A stretch of 64,000 nucleotides of DNA from DASZPL01 sp035550315 (GTDB taxonomy: Bacteria; Actinomycetota; Actinomycetes; JAFAQI01). This document shows, piece after piece, positions 26,701-33,881 of this stretch; within the stretch, counting starts at the first letter, position 1, and each line of letters starts with the position of its first letter. The notes under the pieces were generated by a model. That model was not told where the DNA came from. It did not search any database and saw only the letters and a program-made list of their open reading frames with translations. The position numbers and the translations under genes are program-made. Where the stretch lies: NCBI GenBank assembly GCA_035550315.1, contig DASZPL010000009.1:3534-67533 (forward strand), in the 5' to 3' direction.

Positions 26701-27502
26701 CGGGCTGATCGGCCACAACGGCGCCGGCAAGACGACGCTGTTCGACGTCATCTCCGGCTTCCGCCGCGCGGACCAAGGCCGGGTGTTGCTCGGCGGCGCC
26801 GACGTCAACGGGATCGGGGCGCCGACCCGAGCGGTGCTGGGCCTCGGTCGCTCGTTCCAGGAGGCGCGGCTGTTCCCGGCGCTGACCGTGACCGAGACGG
26901 TGTCGGTCGCGCTGGAGCGTCACCTCGCATCGCGCGACCTGGTCGCCGCAGGCCTCCGGCTGCCGGCGTCGACGATGTCGGAGGCGCTGGTCGCCGAGCG
27001 CGTGCAGGAGCTGCTCGAACAGCTCGGGTTGAGTCGTTACGCCGAGGCGTTCGTGGGCGAGCTGTCGACCGGCACCCGGCGGATCGTCGAACTGGCCTGC
27101 GTGCTCGCGCAGGACCCCGCGGTGCTGCTGCTGGACGAGCCGACGGCCGGCGTCGCGCAGCGCGAAACCGAGGCGCTAGGCCCGCTGCTGCGCAAGGTCC
27201 GCGACGACACCGGCTGCACGATGCTCGTCATCGACCATGACATGCCGCTGCTGACGTCGCTGTGCGACCGGCTGGTCGCGTTGGAGCTCGGCCGGGTGAT
27301 CGCGGACGGGCCACCGGAGGAGGTGCTCCACCACCCGCTCGTGGTCGCGTCGTACCTCGGCACCGACCTGAAGCCGGATGCGCCGACGCCCCGGAAGAAG
27401 GCGGCAAGCCCGCGCAAAGCGACCGCCCCGCGCAAGGCGGCCAGCCCGCGCAAAGCGACCAGCCCGCGCAAATCAACCGCAAAGGCGGCCGCGAAAGGTT
27501 GA
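23714..27502 (+). CDS. Four-domain fused branched-chain-type ABC transporter (LivH-LivM-LivF-LivG) with basic tail
   Basis: A 1262-residue protein that contains a whole ABC importer core. Residues 1-315 are a LivH-type permease, 360-670 a LivM-type permease (GWAGEVSLGQYAFVGLGAVF, ATRDNELAAAAMAV), 698-934 a LivF-type ATPase (Walker A GTNGAGKST, signature LSGGEQQM, Walker B MLLIDELSLGL), and 966-1218 a LivG-type ATPase (GHNGAGKTT, signature LSTGTRRIVELA, Walker B VLLLDEPTAGV). Residues 1219-1262 form a Lys/Arg/Pro tail of six-residue PRKA(A/T)S repeats. Such genes normally are four. The frame is continuous and codon use is uniform, so I see no assembly artefact. Partners upstream are the binding protein and the surface protein. 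GTG start; a second GTG three codons on. Confidence 0.9.
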   Translation: MPTVTDLTDWVARHRAVAIGSGLLAILIIFAAADSGRAPFGVILEGGVYGSVNGLLALGLVLTYRSDRIVNFAYGAMGGVGGTVGVLLYLSQHWSYPACIIAGLVCGAVVGALTELLVIRRFARTSRLILTVATIGLAQLLGGIQVLLPRWLGGSTLIGGFSTALSGHSLNVGPVLFTGDDLLAVAAVPFALIALGWFLLRTDSGTAVRAIADNRDRALLLGVPVRRLATVVWTVAGVIATLAVLLPAPTQGLTIDAAAGPTLLLPALAAAVIAGMESLPIAVFAGIGLGILDSIVRWNVNKQAVTTVVFLGIILVALLLNSGPRGRRAGGDESSLSTVEQRFRELPAALRRLPEVIALRSGGVVAMAAAAVLIPLACSPSTIRLFSIALIYGMVAVSLVLLSGWAGEVSLGQYAFVGLGAVFVGDLMNHWNIDLFVCLVGAALAGGVLAVLIGLPALRIRGLNLAVTTLALAVAMDAFFLNPVNFNSLIPGTIQRPVLWKRFDLHSERALYYLCLGILVLVIVIVRGLRHARPGRVMVATRDNELAAAAMAVPTTRVRLVGFVASGAIAGIAGGLHATILQSVGFGTYPPTESLLVFSMVVIGGIDSIAGALLGVGLIELAVHLWPTYQLLITGVGLLVILMVLPGGLATALFAVRDRLAIWLAKRRGIDLTRAADGSVAPAPAVIAAATDSDALLQCRGVQARYGAMQVLFGVDLDVREGETVALLGTNGAGKSTMLKAVSGLMSPSPGRVHFAGRDVTSSSATAKSAGGLAMMPAKAVFPSLSVNDNLRVAGWLIRRDRGEIASGRERVLALFPQLRDRETQPAGNLSGGEQQMLSLAMALLRRPRMLLIDELSLGLAPTVVRRLLDVVRALPGEGVTVLIVEQSVDVALQVAERAVFLERGEVRFAGATADLLERPDVLRSVFISGAQAVSSNGDRPSRGKRAAAANGRRSPAYVKLLAQPEVLQCYDVGVSFGPIRALDSIDIALHKGEILGLIGHNGAGKTTLFDVISGFRRADQGRVLLGGADVNGIGAPTRAVLGLGRSFQEARLFPALTVTETVSVALERHLASRDLVAAGLRLPASTMSEALVAERVQELLEQLGLSRYAEAFVGELSTGTRRIVELACVLAQDPAVLLLDEPTAGVAQRETEALGPLLRKVRDDTGCTMLVIDHDMPLLTSLCDRLVALELGRVIADGPPEEVLHHPLVVASYLGTDLKPDAPTPRKKAASPRKATAPRKAASPRKATSPRKSTAKAAAKG
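27407..27478 (+). repeat. Four 18-bp tandem repeats encoding PRKAAS-type hexapeptides
   Basis: Four direct 18-base units, differing by few bases, code for the six-residue repeats of the basic tail of the fused transporter. The last unit also forms one arm of the hairpin below. The pattern is that of a recently expanded in-frame repeat. Confidence 0.85.
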
Positions 27503-27512
27503 TCTGCGCGGG
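27463..27512. terminator. Hairpin at the 3' end of the fused Liv gene
   Basis: 15-nt arms (CCCGCGCAAATCAAC at 27463 and its complement at 27498-27512, one mismatch) flank a 20-nt loop that contains the stop codon. A stem this long over the gene end would function as an intrinsic-like terminator without U-tract, as is common in actinomycetes. Two 16-nt direct copies of TGCGCGGGTTCGGCGG follow. Confidence 0.65.
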
Positions 27513-27578
27513 TTCGGCGGAAAGAGTGCGCGGGTTCGGCGGGGAGAGGCGTTTGGGGCGACCCGGGTTGGGCGGGAG

Positions 27579-28268
27579 CTACGCCGGGTCGAGGCCGCCG
27601 GCGGTGAACCGGGCCCGGGTCATAGTCACGCCGCGGAACTCGCCGCTGCGCAGCAGGCCGGATAACGGGCCATCGGCGCGCGCGTCGACCACCACCTTGG
27701 TGTAGCGCGCCAGCCCGCGCATCCGGCCCGCGAAGCTGCGCACCTCGCCGGCCTCGGTGACCTGCCGGCCGCGCGTACGGGCCATCGACGGAAACGCCGG
27801 ACCGATCCGTCTCGCCCGGACCGCGATCTGCCAGCTCGGCTCGGCCGGTTGTTCCGGCGCGATGGTCACCGCCCCCTCGTCGGCAGACCAGTCGAAGCGC
27901 GCGAGCGCCTTCGGCAGCAGCCAGTTCGCCCGGCCGCCGACGATGCTCGGCAGCGAGTCGACCACGATGAACGGGATGTGACCCGGGCCGGCCACGGTCG
28001 CCGCGATCTCGGAGTACGGGCCGACCGGCGTCTCGCGGTAGCGGACCAGCGCCCAGATCACCATGGTCGCCGGCGTTGCCCGCAACGGCTCGGGCAGCAG
28101 CTCGACCGCGTCGCGATGCGGCCGATGCCACCAGGTCACTACCTGGCAGCGGGTCTGCCACGGCGCGGGCGCGACCGAATCGGGGAGCCGGCGGACCAGC
28201 TCGGCCGGCAGCCGGGTCTCCGGCAGGCCGGCAGCCGCGGTCACGGCGTACGGCGCAACGAACGTCAC
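27579..28268 (-). CDS. Acetoacetate-decarboxylase-family protein
   Basis: A 229-residue ADC-superfamily protein. Supporting features are the ALVRYRETPVGPYSEIAA stretch typical of the fold's substrate loop and the GGRANWLLPKALARFDW segment, where a Lys is in the area of the catalytic Schiff-base Lys of acetoacetate decarboxylase. Family members include decarboxylases, lactonases and aldolase-dehydratases, so the reaction is not fixed. It starts GTG seven bases after the enoyl-CoA hydratase stop; the two are an operon read away from the KstR-like box at 29161. Confidence 0.72.
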   Translation of the reverse strand: MTFVAPYAVTAAAGLPETRLPAELVRRLPDSVAPAPWQTRCQVVTWWHRPHRDAVELLPEPLRATPATMVIWALVRYRETPVGPYSEIAATVAGPGHIPFIVVDSLPSIVGGRANWLLPKALARFDWSADEGAVTIAPEQPAEPSWQIAVRARRIGPAFPSMARTRGRQVTEAGEVRSFAGRMRGLARYTKVVVDARADGPLSGLLRSGEFRGVTMTRARFTAGGLDPA

Positions 28269-28275
28269 CGGGCGC

Positions 28276-29106
28276 TCACTTCCCTTCGAACTCGGCCGGC
28301 TGCTTGGCGGCCCGCGCGGCGTACCCCTTCGGCATGTCCTCCGAGACGAACTCGACCGAAGCGCTCATCGCCTCGAACCGGAGCGCGTCCGCGAGCCCTC
28401 GATCGGCGAACGCGTTGATCGTCCGCTTGATGCTCTGCACCGCGAGCGGCGCGTTGTCGCGAATCTCACGCGCCAGCTGAAACGCGGTCTCGTCGAGGTC
28501 TGCCCGCGCAACGACGCGCTGGACCACGCCGATCCGCTCGGCGGTCGCGGCGTCGATCCGCTGGCCGGTCAAGGCGAGCAGCTTTGCCCAGCCGGCGCCC
28601 GCGTCGCGCGCCAACCGGAGGTCACCCCCGGCGTCGACAGAGACGCCGACCTGCGCTTCGGGCAGCGCGAAGATCGCGTCGGCGGCGGCGATGCGGATGT
28701 CCGCCATCAAGGCGAGCTCGAAGCCGAAGCCCAGGCAGTAGCCCTGCACCGCCGCGATGATCGGCTGCGGCAGCTCGGCGAACGCGTGGAACCGCTCGTG
28801 CACCCAGCGGATGCCCTCGTAGTAGTTGCGGGTCTTCTCGGCGGGGGAGCGGCCGGTGACCCGATCCTCCGGCATGCCGAGGTCGACGCCCGCACAGAAC
28901 GCGCGGCCTTCGGCGCGGAGCACGACCACCCGGATCCGGTCGTCGAAGCGGATCTCGTCGGCCCGCTTGCCGAGCTGTCGGGTGGCCTCCCACGACCAGG
29001 CGTTGAGCTTGGCCGGGCGGTTGAGGGTCAGTACGCCGATGCCGTCGGCGACCTGCAGCTGCACCAGCCAGTCGGCTTCGGGTTCGACCGGTTCCATCCG
29101 GACCAT
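28276..29106 (-). CDS. Enoyl-CoA hydratase/isomerase family protein
   Basis: A 276-residue crotonase. The family pattern is clear: VLTLNRPAKLNAWSWEA near the N-terminus, GRAFCAGVDLG (oxyanion hole), AAVQGYCLGFGFELALMADIRIA, with EAQVGVSVDAGGD in the region of the catalytic acids of hydratases; the second oxyanion glycine GFGFEL is shifted relative to common members. It may hydrate or isomerise a steroid or fatty acyl enoyl-CoA. I chose ATG 29106, as the longer frame overlaps the KstR-like box; ATG 29097 is as good. It is divergent from the ferredoxin gene with the KstR-like box between. Confidence 0.87.
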   Translation of the reverse strand: MVRMEPVEPEADWLVQLQVADGIGVLTLNRPAKLNAWSWEATRQLGKRADEIRFDDRIRVVVLRAEGRAFCAGVDLGMPEDRVTGRSPAEKTRNYYEGIRWVHERFHAFAELPQPIIAAVQGYCLGFGFELALMADIRIAAADAIFALPEAQVGVSVDAGGDLRLARDAGAGWAKLLALTGQRIDAATAERIGVVQRVVARADLDETAFQLAREIRDNAPLAVQSIKRTINAFADRGLADALRFEAMSASVEFVSEDMPKGYAARAAKQPAEFEGK

Positions 29107-29160
29107 GCCGGTGAGTATGCCGCCTGGCGGACTCCGGCCCCCGCCCTTGTCGGCCGAAAT

Positions 29161-29174
29161 CGAAACGTGTTCTA
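29161..29174. promoter_or_regulatory. KstR-like box (one mismatch)
   Basis: CGAAACGTGTTCTA fits the KstR consensus TnnAACnnGTTnnA except the first base. It lies in the divergent gap between the enoyl-CoA hydratase and the ferredoxin/alcohol dehydrogenase operon, suggesting that both are in the sterol regulon. Confidence 0.6.
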
Positions 29175-29196
29175 CTCCCATGAGAGTGGCCGTTTG

Positions 29197-29472
29197 GTGG
29201 CCATCCGTTGGTCAGTGCGTGGCGAGGTGGACGTGGGCGAGGAAACCGGCGACCTGGAGGTCGTCGTCGACCGAGACGAGTGCGAGGCCAACGCCGTGTG
29301 CGAGGGCATCTTGCCCGAGGTGTTCCAGGTCGATGACGACGACGAACTGCACATCCTCAACGCCCGGCCGCCGGCCGAGCTGTCCGAGAAGGTGCAGCAG
29401 GCGGTCGACCTGTGCCCGAAGCGGGCATTGTCGTTGAGGCGGGCAGAGCCGTTGCGGCGGGCGCAATCGTGA
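29197..29472 (+). CDS. 3Fe-4S-type ferredoxin
   Basis: A small acidic ferredoxin of about 70-90 residues, hidden inside a longer open frame. The core is VVVDRDECEANAVCEGILPEVFQ, with Cys-x5-Cys and a later Cys-Pro (DLCPKRAL), as in mycobacterial 3Fe-4S ferredoxins that feed P450s and cholesterol enzymes (FdxD type). The start is uncertain; GTG 29197, 29227 and 29233 are all in frame, and the ATG at 29180 is in another frame. It is coupled by GTGA to the alcohol dehydrogenase and lies behind a KstR-like box, so it is a candidate electron donor for the CYP125-like P450 at 42244. Confidence 0.85.
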   Translation: MAIRWSVRGEVDVGEETGDLEVVVDRDECEANAVCEGILPEVFQVDDDDELHILNARPPAELSEKVQQAVDLCPKRALSLRRAEPLRRAQS

Positions 29473-30551
29473 AGGCCGCCGTACTGCACGAAGTCGGCAG
29501 TGGCTCGATCGAGGTGCGCGACGACATCGAGTCGGCGCCCGTGGTCGCCGGTAAGGTCCGGATCAAGATCCGCTCGACCGGCGTGTGTCACTCCGACCTG
29601 TCCGCGATGAACGGCACCATCCCCATCCCGGTGCCGGCGGTACTCGGCCACGAAGGTGCCGGCGAGGTGGTCGAGGTGGGCGAGGGTGTCACGACGCTCG
29701 CCGAGGGCGACCACGTCGTCGTCTGCTGGTCGCCGCAGTGCGGCCGTTGTGCCGACTGCCTGGCCGGCAAGCCCTACCTGTGCATGACCTACATGATGGA
29801 TGCGTTCAGCTATGCGCCGTTCTCGATGAACGGCACGCCGGTGTTCGGCATGGCCGGCGCCGGCACGTTCGCCGAAGAGTTGATCCTCGGCGAGGACGGG
29901 GCCATCAAGATCGACGACGACGTGCCGTTCGACGTCGCGTCGTTGGTCGGCTGTGGCGTCATGACCGGCGCAGGTGCCGCGATCAACGCCGCCCGCGTCG
30001 AACCGGGAGCGTCGGTTCTCGTGATCGGCTGCGGCGGCGTCGGCATCTCGGCCATCCAGGGCGCCCGGATCTGCGGCGCAGCCACCATCGTCGCGGTCGA
30101 CATGGTCGAGCAGAAGCTGGCGTGGGCCACGCAGTTCGGCGCCACGCACGCGGTCACGCCGGCCGACCTGCCGGCAACCATCGCCGACCTGACCGGCGGC
30201 GCCGGCTTCGACTACGCGTTCGAGGTGGTCGGCCGAGCCGACACCATCCGCACCGCCTACGACTCCACCCGCCGCGGCGGCACGACGGTCGTCGTCGGTG
30301 TCGGCCGGGCCGACGACATGCTGCAGCTGTCCGCGTTCGAAGTCTTCTACAACGAGAAGACGCTGCGCGGCTCCTACTACGGCAGCGGCAACATCCGTCG
30401 CGACTTCCCGCGGTTGCTGTCGCTGTGGCGCTCCGGCCAACTCGACCTCGAGGGGATGATCACGCGGCGACTGTCGATCGGCGACGTCAACGACGCGTTC
30501 AGCGCGATGCAGGCCGGTGACGTGATCCGCCAAGTCATCACGTTCGACTGA
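29469..30551 (+). CDS. Zinc-dependent alcohol dehydrogenase (MDR family)
   Basis: A 360-residue zinc alcohol dehydrogenase. GTG 29469 overlaps the ferredoxin stop by four bases, which decides the start. The catalytic zinc region is GVCHSDLSAMNG with GHEGAGEV; the structural zinc cysteines are CGRCADCLAGKPYLC; the nucleotide fold is GCGGVGISAIQG. It resembles mycobacterial AdhD-type dehydrogenases. In the sterol pathway such an enzyme could oxidise the 26-hydroxy side chain that the CYP125-type P450 makes. Its position next to a ferredoxin and a KstR-like box supports this but does not prove it. Confidence 0.9.
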   Translation: MKAAVLHEVGSGSIEVRDDIESAPVVAGKVRIKIRSTGVCHSDLSAMNGTIPIPVPAVLGHEGAGEVVEVGEGVTTLAEGDHVVVCWSPQCGRCADCLAGKPYLCMTYMMDAFSYAPFSMNGTPVFGMAGAGTFAEELILGEDGAIKIDDDVPFDVASLVGCGVMTGAGAAINAARVEPGASVLVIGCGGVGISAIQGARICGAATIVAVDMVEQKLAWATQFGATHAVTPADLPATIADLTGGAGFDYAFEVVGRADTIRTAYDSTRRGGTTVVVGVGRADDMLQLSAFEVFYNEKTLRGSYYGSGNIRRDFPRLLSLWRSGQLDLEGMITRRLSIGDVNDAFSAMQAGDVIRQVITFD

Positions 30552-30565
30552 CGAGCGGCCCACGC

Positions 30566-31390
30566 ATGCACATCGGCCTGGCGCTGTTCCCGACCGACCT
30601 GACCAGTGACATCCGCGACGTCGCGCGCGCGGCGGAGGACGCCGGTTTCGAGAGCCTGTTCGTCGCAGAGCACACCCACATCCCGGTGTCGCGGGAGACG
30701 CCGTACCCGCTCGGTGAGGGCGAGTTGCCAGACGAGTACTCGCGCACGCTGGACCCGTTCGTCGCTCTCACCGCCGCCGCCGTGGTGACCGAGCGGTTGC
30801 GGCTTGGCACAGGGATCTGCCTGGTGCCGGAGCACGACCCAATCGTGTTGGCGAAGGCAGTGGCATCGCTCGATCGGCTGTCCGGTGGCCGCGTGCTGAT
30901 GGGTGTGGGTGCGGGCTGGAACGCCGAGGAGCTCGCCGACCACGGCACGGCCTACGAGACGCGGTGGGACGTCTTGCGCGATCGCGTCAAGCTGATGCAG
31001 CAACTGTGGACCCAGGATGTGGCGTCGTACGACGGGACGCACGCCCGTCTCGCGCCGTCGTGGCAGTGGCCGAAGCCGGTGCAGGACCCGCTGCCGGTGC
31101 TCATCGGTGCGGACGGGAAGCGGGCGATGGGGCACGCGGTCGACTACGCCACCGGCTGGATGCCGATGCCGTCGCGACGCAAGCTCGGGGAGCGGTTGGC
31201 GGAGCTGGCCGAAATCGCCGACGCCGCCGGGAAACCGGTGCCCTCGGTCACGATTCACGCCGCGCGGGCGGATCGGGGCGTGCTCGACCACTACGCCGAG
31301 CTCGGGATCGAGCGGTCGGTGTTGATCCTGCCGACCCGCGGCGACGCGCTGCCGCGAATCCGCGAGTGGGCGCCACTGGTGAAGGTGTGA
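30566..31390 (+). CDS. LLM-class F420-dependent oxidoreductase
   Basis: A 274-residue luciferase-like monooxygenase fold protein of the TIGR03619-like F420 group. MHIGLALFPTD opens the barrel; SLFVAEHTHIPV, LRLGTGICLVPEHDPIVLAK and SGGRVLMGVGAGWN are family signatures. It uses F420 or FMN to oxidise or reduce an unknown substrate. It is 14 bases after the alcohol dehydrogenase and overlaps the patatin start, so it belongs to the same operon. Such genes sit beside sterol genes in mycobacteria, but the reaction is unknown. Confidence 0.87.
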   Translation: MHIGLALFPTDLTSDIRDVARAAEDAGFESLFVAEHTHIPVSRETPYPLGEGELPDEYSRTLDPFVALTAAAVVTERLRLGTGICLVPEHDPIVLAKAVASLDRLSGGRVLMGVGAGWNAEELADHGTAYETRWDVLRDRVKLMQQLWTQDVASYDGTHARLAPSWQWPKPVQDPLPVLIGADGKRAMGHAVDYATGWMPMPSRRKLGERLAELAEIADAAGKPVPSVTIHAARADRGVLDHYAELGIERSVLILPTRGDALPRIREWAPLVKV

Positions 31391-32238
31391 CCCGCCGCGG
31401 CTTGGTGCTCGGCGGCGGCGGGGTTGCCGGCATCGCCTGGGAGCTCGGGATCCTGACCGGGCTCGCTGACGCCGGCGTCGACGTGACCAACGCGGACCGG
31501 TTCGTCGGAACGTCCGCGGGCTCGGCCGTCGCGGCCCAGGTCACCAGCGGCCGGCCGCTGACCGAGTTGTTCGACCTGCAAGTTTCGGCAGACGGCACCA
31601 GCCACGAGATCACCGTCGACTTCGACCCGGAAAAGATGGCCGCCGAGCTCATGCCGCTGGTCAGCGGGTTGCGACCAGGCCGGGAGATGCGGCGGGTCAT
31701 CGGCGGCTACGCACTGTCGGCGCAGACCGTGTCCGAAGCGACCCGCCGCCAGGTGATCGAGGCCCGGCTGCCCACGCACGCCTGGCCCGACGCCGACGCC
31801 GACGTCCGGATCGTCGCGGTCGACGCCGAGACGGGCGAGACCCGGGTCTTCACCGGCGACGACGACGTGTCGCTGGTCGACGCGGTGGCGGCGAGTTGCT
31901 CGGTGCCTGGAGTGTGGCCGCCGGTCACGATCGGTGGCCGCCGTTACACCGACGGCGGTATGCGGTCAGGCGCGAACGTCGACTTGGCGCTCGGCTGCGA
32001 TGTCGTCGTGGTGGTGCAGCCGATGGACGAGTGGCCTCGGCTAGCACCCGAGGTGCAGGCCGGGTTGGACGAGCTGATGCGTACGGCGAAGCTGCTGCGG
32101 ATCCGGCCGGATGACGCGTCGCTGGCGGCGATGGGCAGCAACGCGCTCGACCCGGCGAGCGCCCGGCCGAGCGCCCTCGCCGGTCGGGCGCAAGCCGCGG
32201 CGGTGGCCGCCGACGTCCGTGCGTTGTGGGCCGGCTGA
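31387..32238 (+). CDS. Patatin-like phospholipase / esterase
   Basis: A 283-residue patatin-fold hydrolase. The oxyanion-hole loop is LGGGGVAGIAWE, the nucleophile Ser is in GTSAGS, and the catalytic Asp is in TDGGM, giving the Ser-Asp dyad of the family. GTG 31387 overlaps the stop of the LLM gene. It has no signal peptide, so it acts in the cytoplasm, perhaps on sterol or acyl esters. The last gene of this rightward operon; the next gene on the other strand ends two bases away. Confidence 0.87.
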   Translation: MTRRGLVLGGGGVAGIAWELGILTGLADAGVDVTNADRFVGTSAGSAVAAQVTSGRPLTELFDLQVSADGTSHEITVDFDPEKMAAELMPLVSGLRPGREMRRVIGGYALSAQTVSEATRRQVIEARLPTHAWPDADADVRIVAVDAETGETRVFTGDDDVSLVDAVAASCSVPGVWPPVTIGGRRYTDGGMRSGANVDLALGCDVVVVVQPMDEWPRLAPEVQAGLDELMRTAKLLRIRPDDASLAAMGSNALDPASARPSALAGRAQAAAVAADVRALWAG

Positions 32239-32239
32239 C

Positions 32240-32734
32240 TCAGCCGGAGGTCAACGGACCGAGCGTCGTCAACGACAGGTGAGCCGTGTCGCCGCCCCAG
32301 CCGCTGATCGTGCCGATCGCGAAGCCGCCACCTTGCCCGGTCACGGTCGTGGCGAGCAGTATCTGCTGCATGCTGAACTCGAGGGTTTCGCCATTGGCGA
32401 AGGTGAAGCTCCCGACGCCGGACGCCGTCAGCGGCATGTACGACAGTTGCGCCAGGAACTGCCCGTCGACAGTCCATCCGCCGCCGGTCACCGGATGCGA
32501 CGCTGAGGGGCCGCCGTCGAGCGAACCGTTGCAGACCCCGTCGGCTCTGAGGAGGGTTTCGGGACCGACGTGGCCGCTGCCCGATACCGGGTAGAAGAGC
32601 TCACCGCTGATATTGCAGCTGCCGCTGAACGTCGTGGTCGCGGCGGCTGCCGGCGCCGCCGTGCCGATGGCGGGTACGACGACGAGCGCCGCAAGCGCGA
32701 ATCCCGTCGCGAGTCGTGCCGTGGTGAGCCGCAT
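32240..32734 (-). CDS. Secreted protein of unknown function
   Basis: A 164-residue exported protein that I do not recognise. A clear signal peptide (MRLTTARLATGFALAALVVV ... AAAA) is followed by a short beta-rich domain with two Cys (GSCNISGELF and GVCNGSLDGG) that may form a disulfide, many Gly/Ser/Thr and no charged active-site motif. It stands alone, convergent with the patatin operon (stop codons two bases apart). It could be a cell-surface or matrix protein. Confidence 0.6.
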   Translation of the reverse strand: MRLTTARLATGFALAALVVVPAIGTAAPAAAATTTFSGSCNISGELFYPVSGSGHVGPETLLRADGVCNGSLDGGPSASHPVTGGGWTVDGQFLAQLSYMPLTASGVGSFTFANGETLEFSMQQILLATTVTGQGGGFAIGTISGWGGDTAHLSLTTLGPLTSG

Positions 32735-32855
32735 GATGCCCCCCGTCAGATGTGAACTATTGGGTCGATCCTCTGCCTACGCTCATCGGACAGCCGCGGC
32801 AAGGGCGGTCCCGAGCCCGGAGGCCGCGGGATTCAGACATCCCGGTCGATTGGAG

Positions 32856-33881
32856 ATGATCGTGACCCGGACCCTCCGCGTTGGGATTCTGGGCGCTGCG
32901 CGGATCGCACCGTCGGCGTTGGTGCGACCGGCGCGCCGGGTTGCCGGCGTCGACGTGACAGCGATCGCGGCCCGCGACCCGGTCCGGGCCGCAGCGTTCG
33001 CGCGCAAGCACCACGTGCCGCGTGTGCTGGCGTCGTACGACGAATTGATCGCCGACCCGGACATTGACGCGATCTACAACCCGCTGCCGAACGGGTTGCA
33101 CGCGCAGTGGACGCTGGCCGCGCTCGCGGCCGGAAAGCACGTGCTTTGCGAGAAGCCGTTCACGGCGAACGAAGCCGAGGCGCAGGCGGTGGCGGATGCC
33201 GCTGCCGCCCGGCCGGAGCTCGTCGTCATGGAGGCCTACCACTACCGCTACCACGCGCTCGCGGAGCGGATGCTCGAGATCGTGCGCGGGGGCGACCTCG
33301 GCGAGATCGCCGAGGTGCGGACCTGGATGTGCTTCCCACTGCCACGGTTCGCGGACATCCGTTACAACTTCGCGCTGGCCGGCGGCACCACGATGGACTG
33401 CTGTTACGCCTTGCACGCGATGCGGCTGCTCGGGCCCGGCGAGCCGTCGGTGCTGTCGGCGACCGCGCTGTTGCGTGACGCGAACGTCGACCGCGCGATG
33501 CACGCGACGTTCGAGTTCCCCAACGGCGCCGTCGGTCATTCGATCACGTCGATGTGGTCGCGCCAGCTGCCGAAGTTCTCGCTCCGCGTGACCGGGTCAC
33601 GTGGCCGGATGCACGTCCGCAACTTCATCGCGCCGCAGTACTGGCACCAGCTCGCGGTGACCGTCAATCGCACGACGAAGCGTTCCCGGATGGCGGGGGA
33701 GCCGTCGTACGTCGCGCAGCTGCGGGCCTTCGCCGCGGCCGTGACCGACGGTGGCCCGGTCGCGACACCGCCGGAGGACGCGGTCGTGACCATGCGGCTG
33801 ATCGACAACGTCTATCGCGCCGCCGGCCTCCCGCTCCGCGGCACCCCGCCAACTCCGCCGAGTGCGACGAAACTGGCGTAA
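32856..33881 (+). CDS. Gfo/Idh/MocA-family NAD(P)-dependent oxidoreductase
   Basis: A 341-residue oxidoreductase. The Rossmann start is VGILGAARIAPSA, followed by LCEKPFTANEAEAQ (the family Lys of EKP) and VMEAYHYRYHALA; the C-terminal alpha/beta domain has GGTTMDCCYALHAMRLL. Family members oxidise or reduce sugars and cyclitols, and trans-dihydrodiols. ATG 32856 follows a GGAG two bases upstream, which is short; upstream in-frame starts exist but give low-quality protein. The last residues PPSATKLA are encoded by the 63-bp inverted repeat. Not linked by operon to neighbours. Confidence 0.88.
   Translation: MIVTRTLRVGILGAARIAPSALVRPARRVAGVDVTAIAARDPVRAAAFARKHHVPRVLASYDELIADPDIDAIYNPLPNGLHAQWTLAALAAGKHVLCEKPFTANEAEAQAVADAAAARPELVVMEAYHYRYHALAERMLEIVRGGDLGEIAEVRTWMCFPLPRFADIRYNFALAGGTTMDCCYALHAMRLLGPGEPSVLSATALLRDANVDRAMHATFEFPNGAVGHSITSMWSRQLPKFSLRVTGSRGRMHVRNFIAPQYWHQLAVTVNRTTKRSRMAGEPSYVAQLRAFAAAVTDGGPVATPPEDAVVTMRLIDNVYRAAGLPLRGTPPTPPSATKLA

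Noticed and set aside
25175..26923. Reverse open frame of 582 codons inside the fused Liv gene
   Set aside because: The protein is His/Arg/Gln-rich and lacks any family pattern; the forward frame has intact ABC motifs.
29180..29437. ATG at 29180 as the start of the ferredoxin
   Set aside because: It lies in another reading frame from the ferredoxin core and gives a low-complexity Trp/Arg product.
28063..29472. A 469-residue forward protein ending in the ferredoxin
   Set aside because: The upstream 380 residues are antisense to the enoyl-CoA hydratase; only the last part is a real domain.
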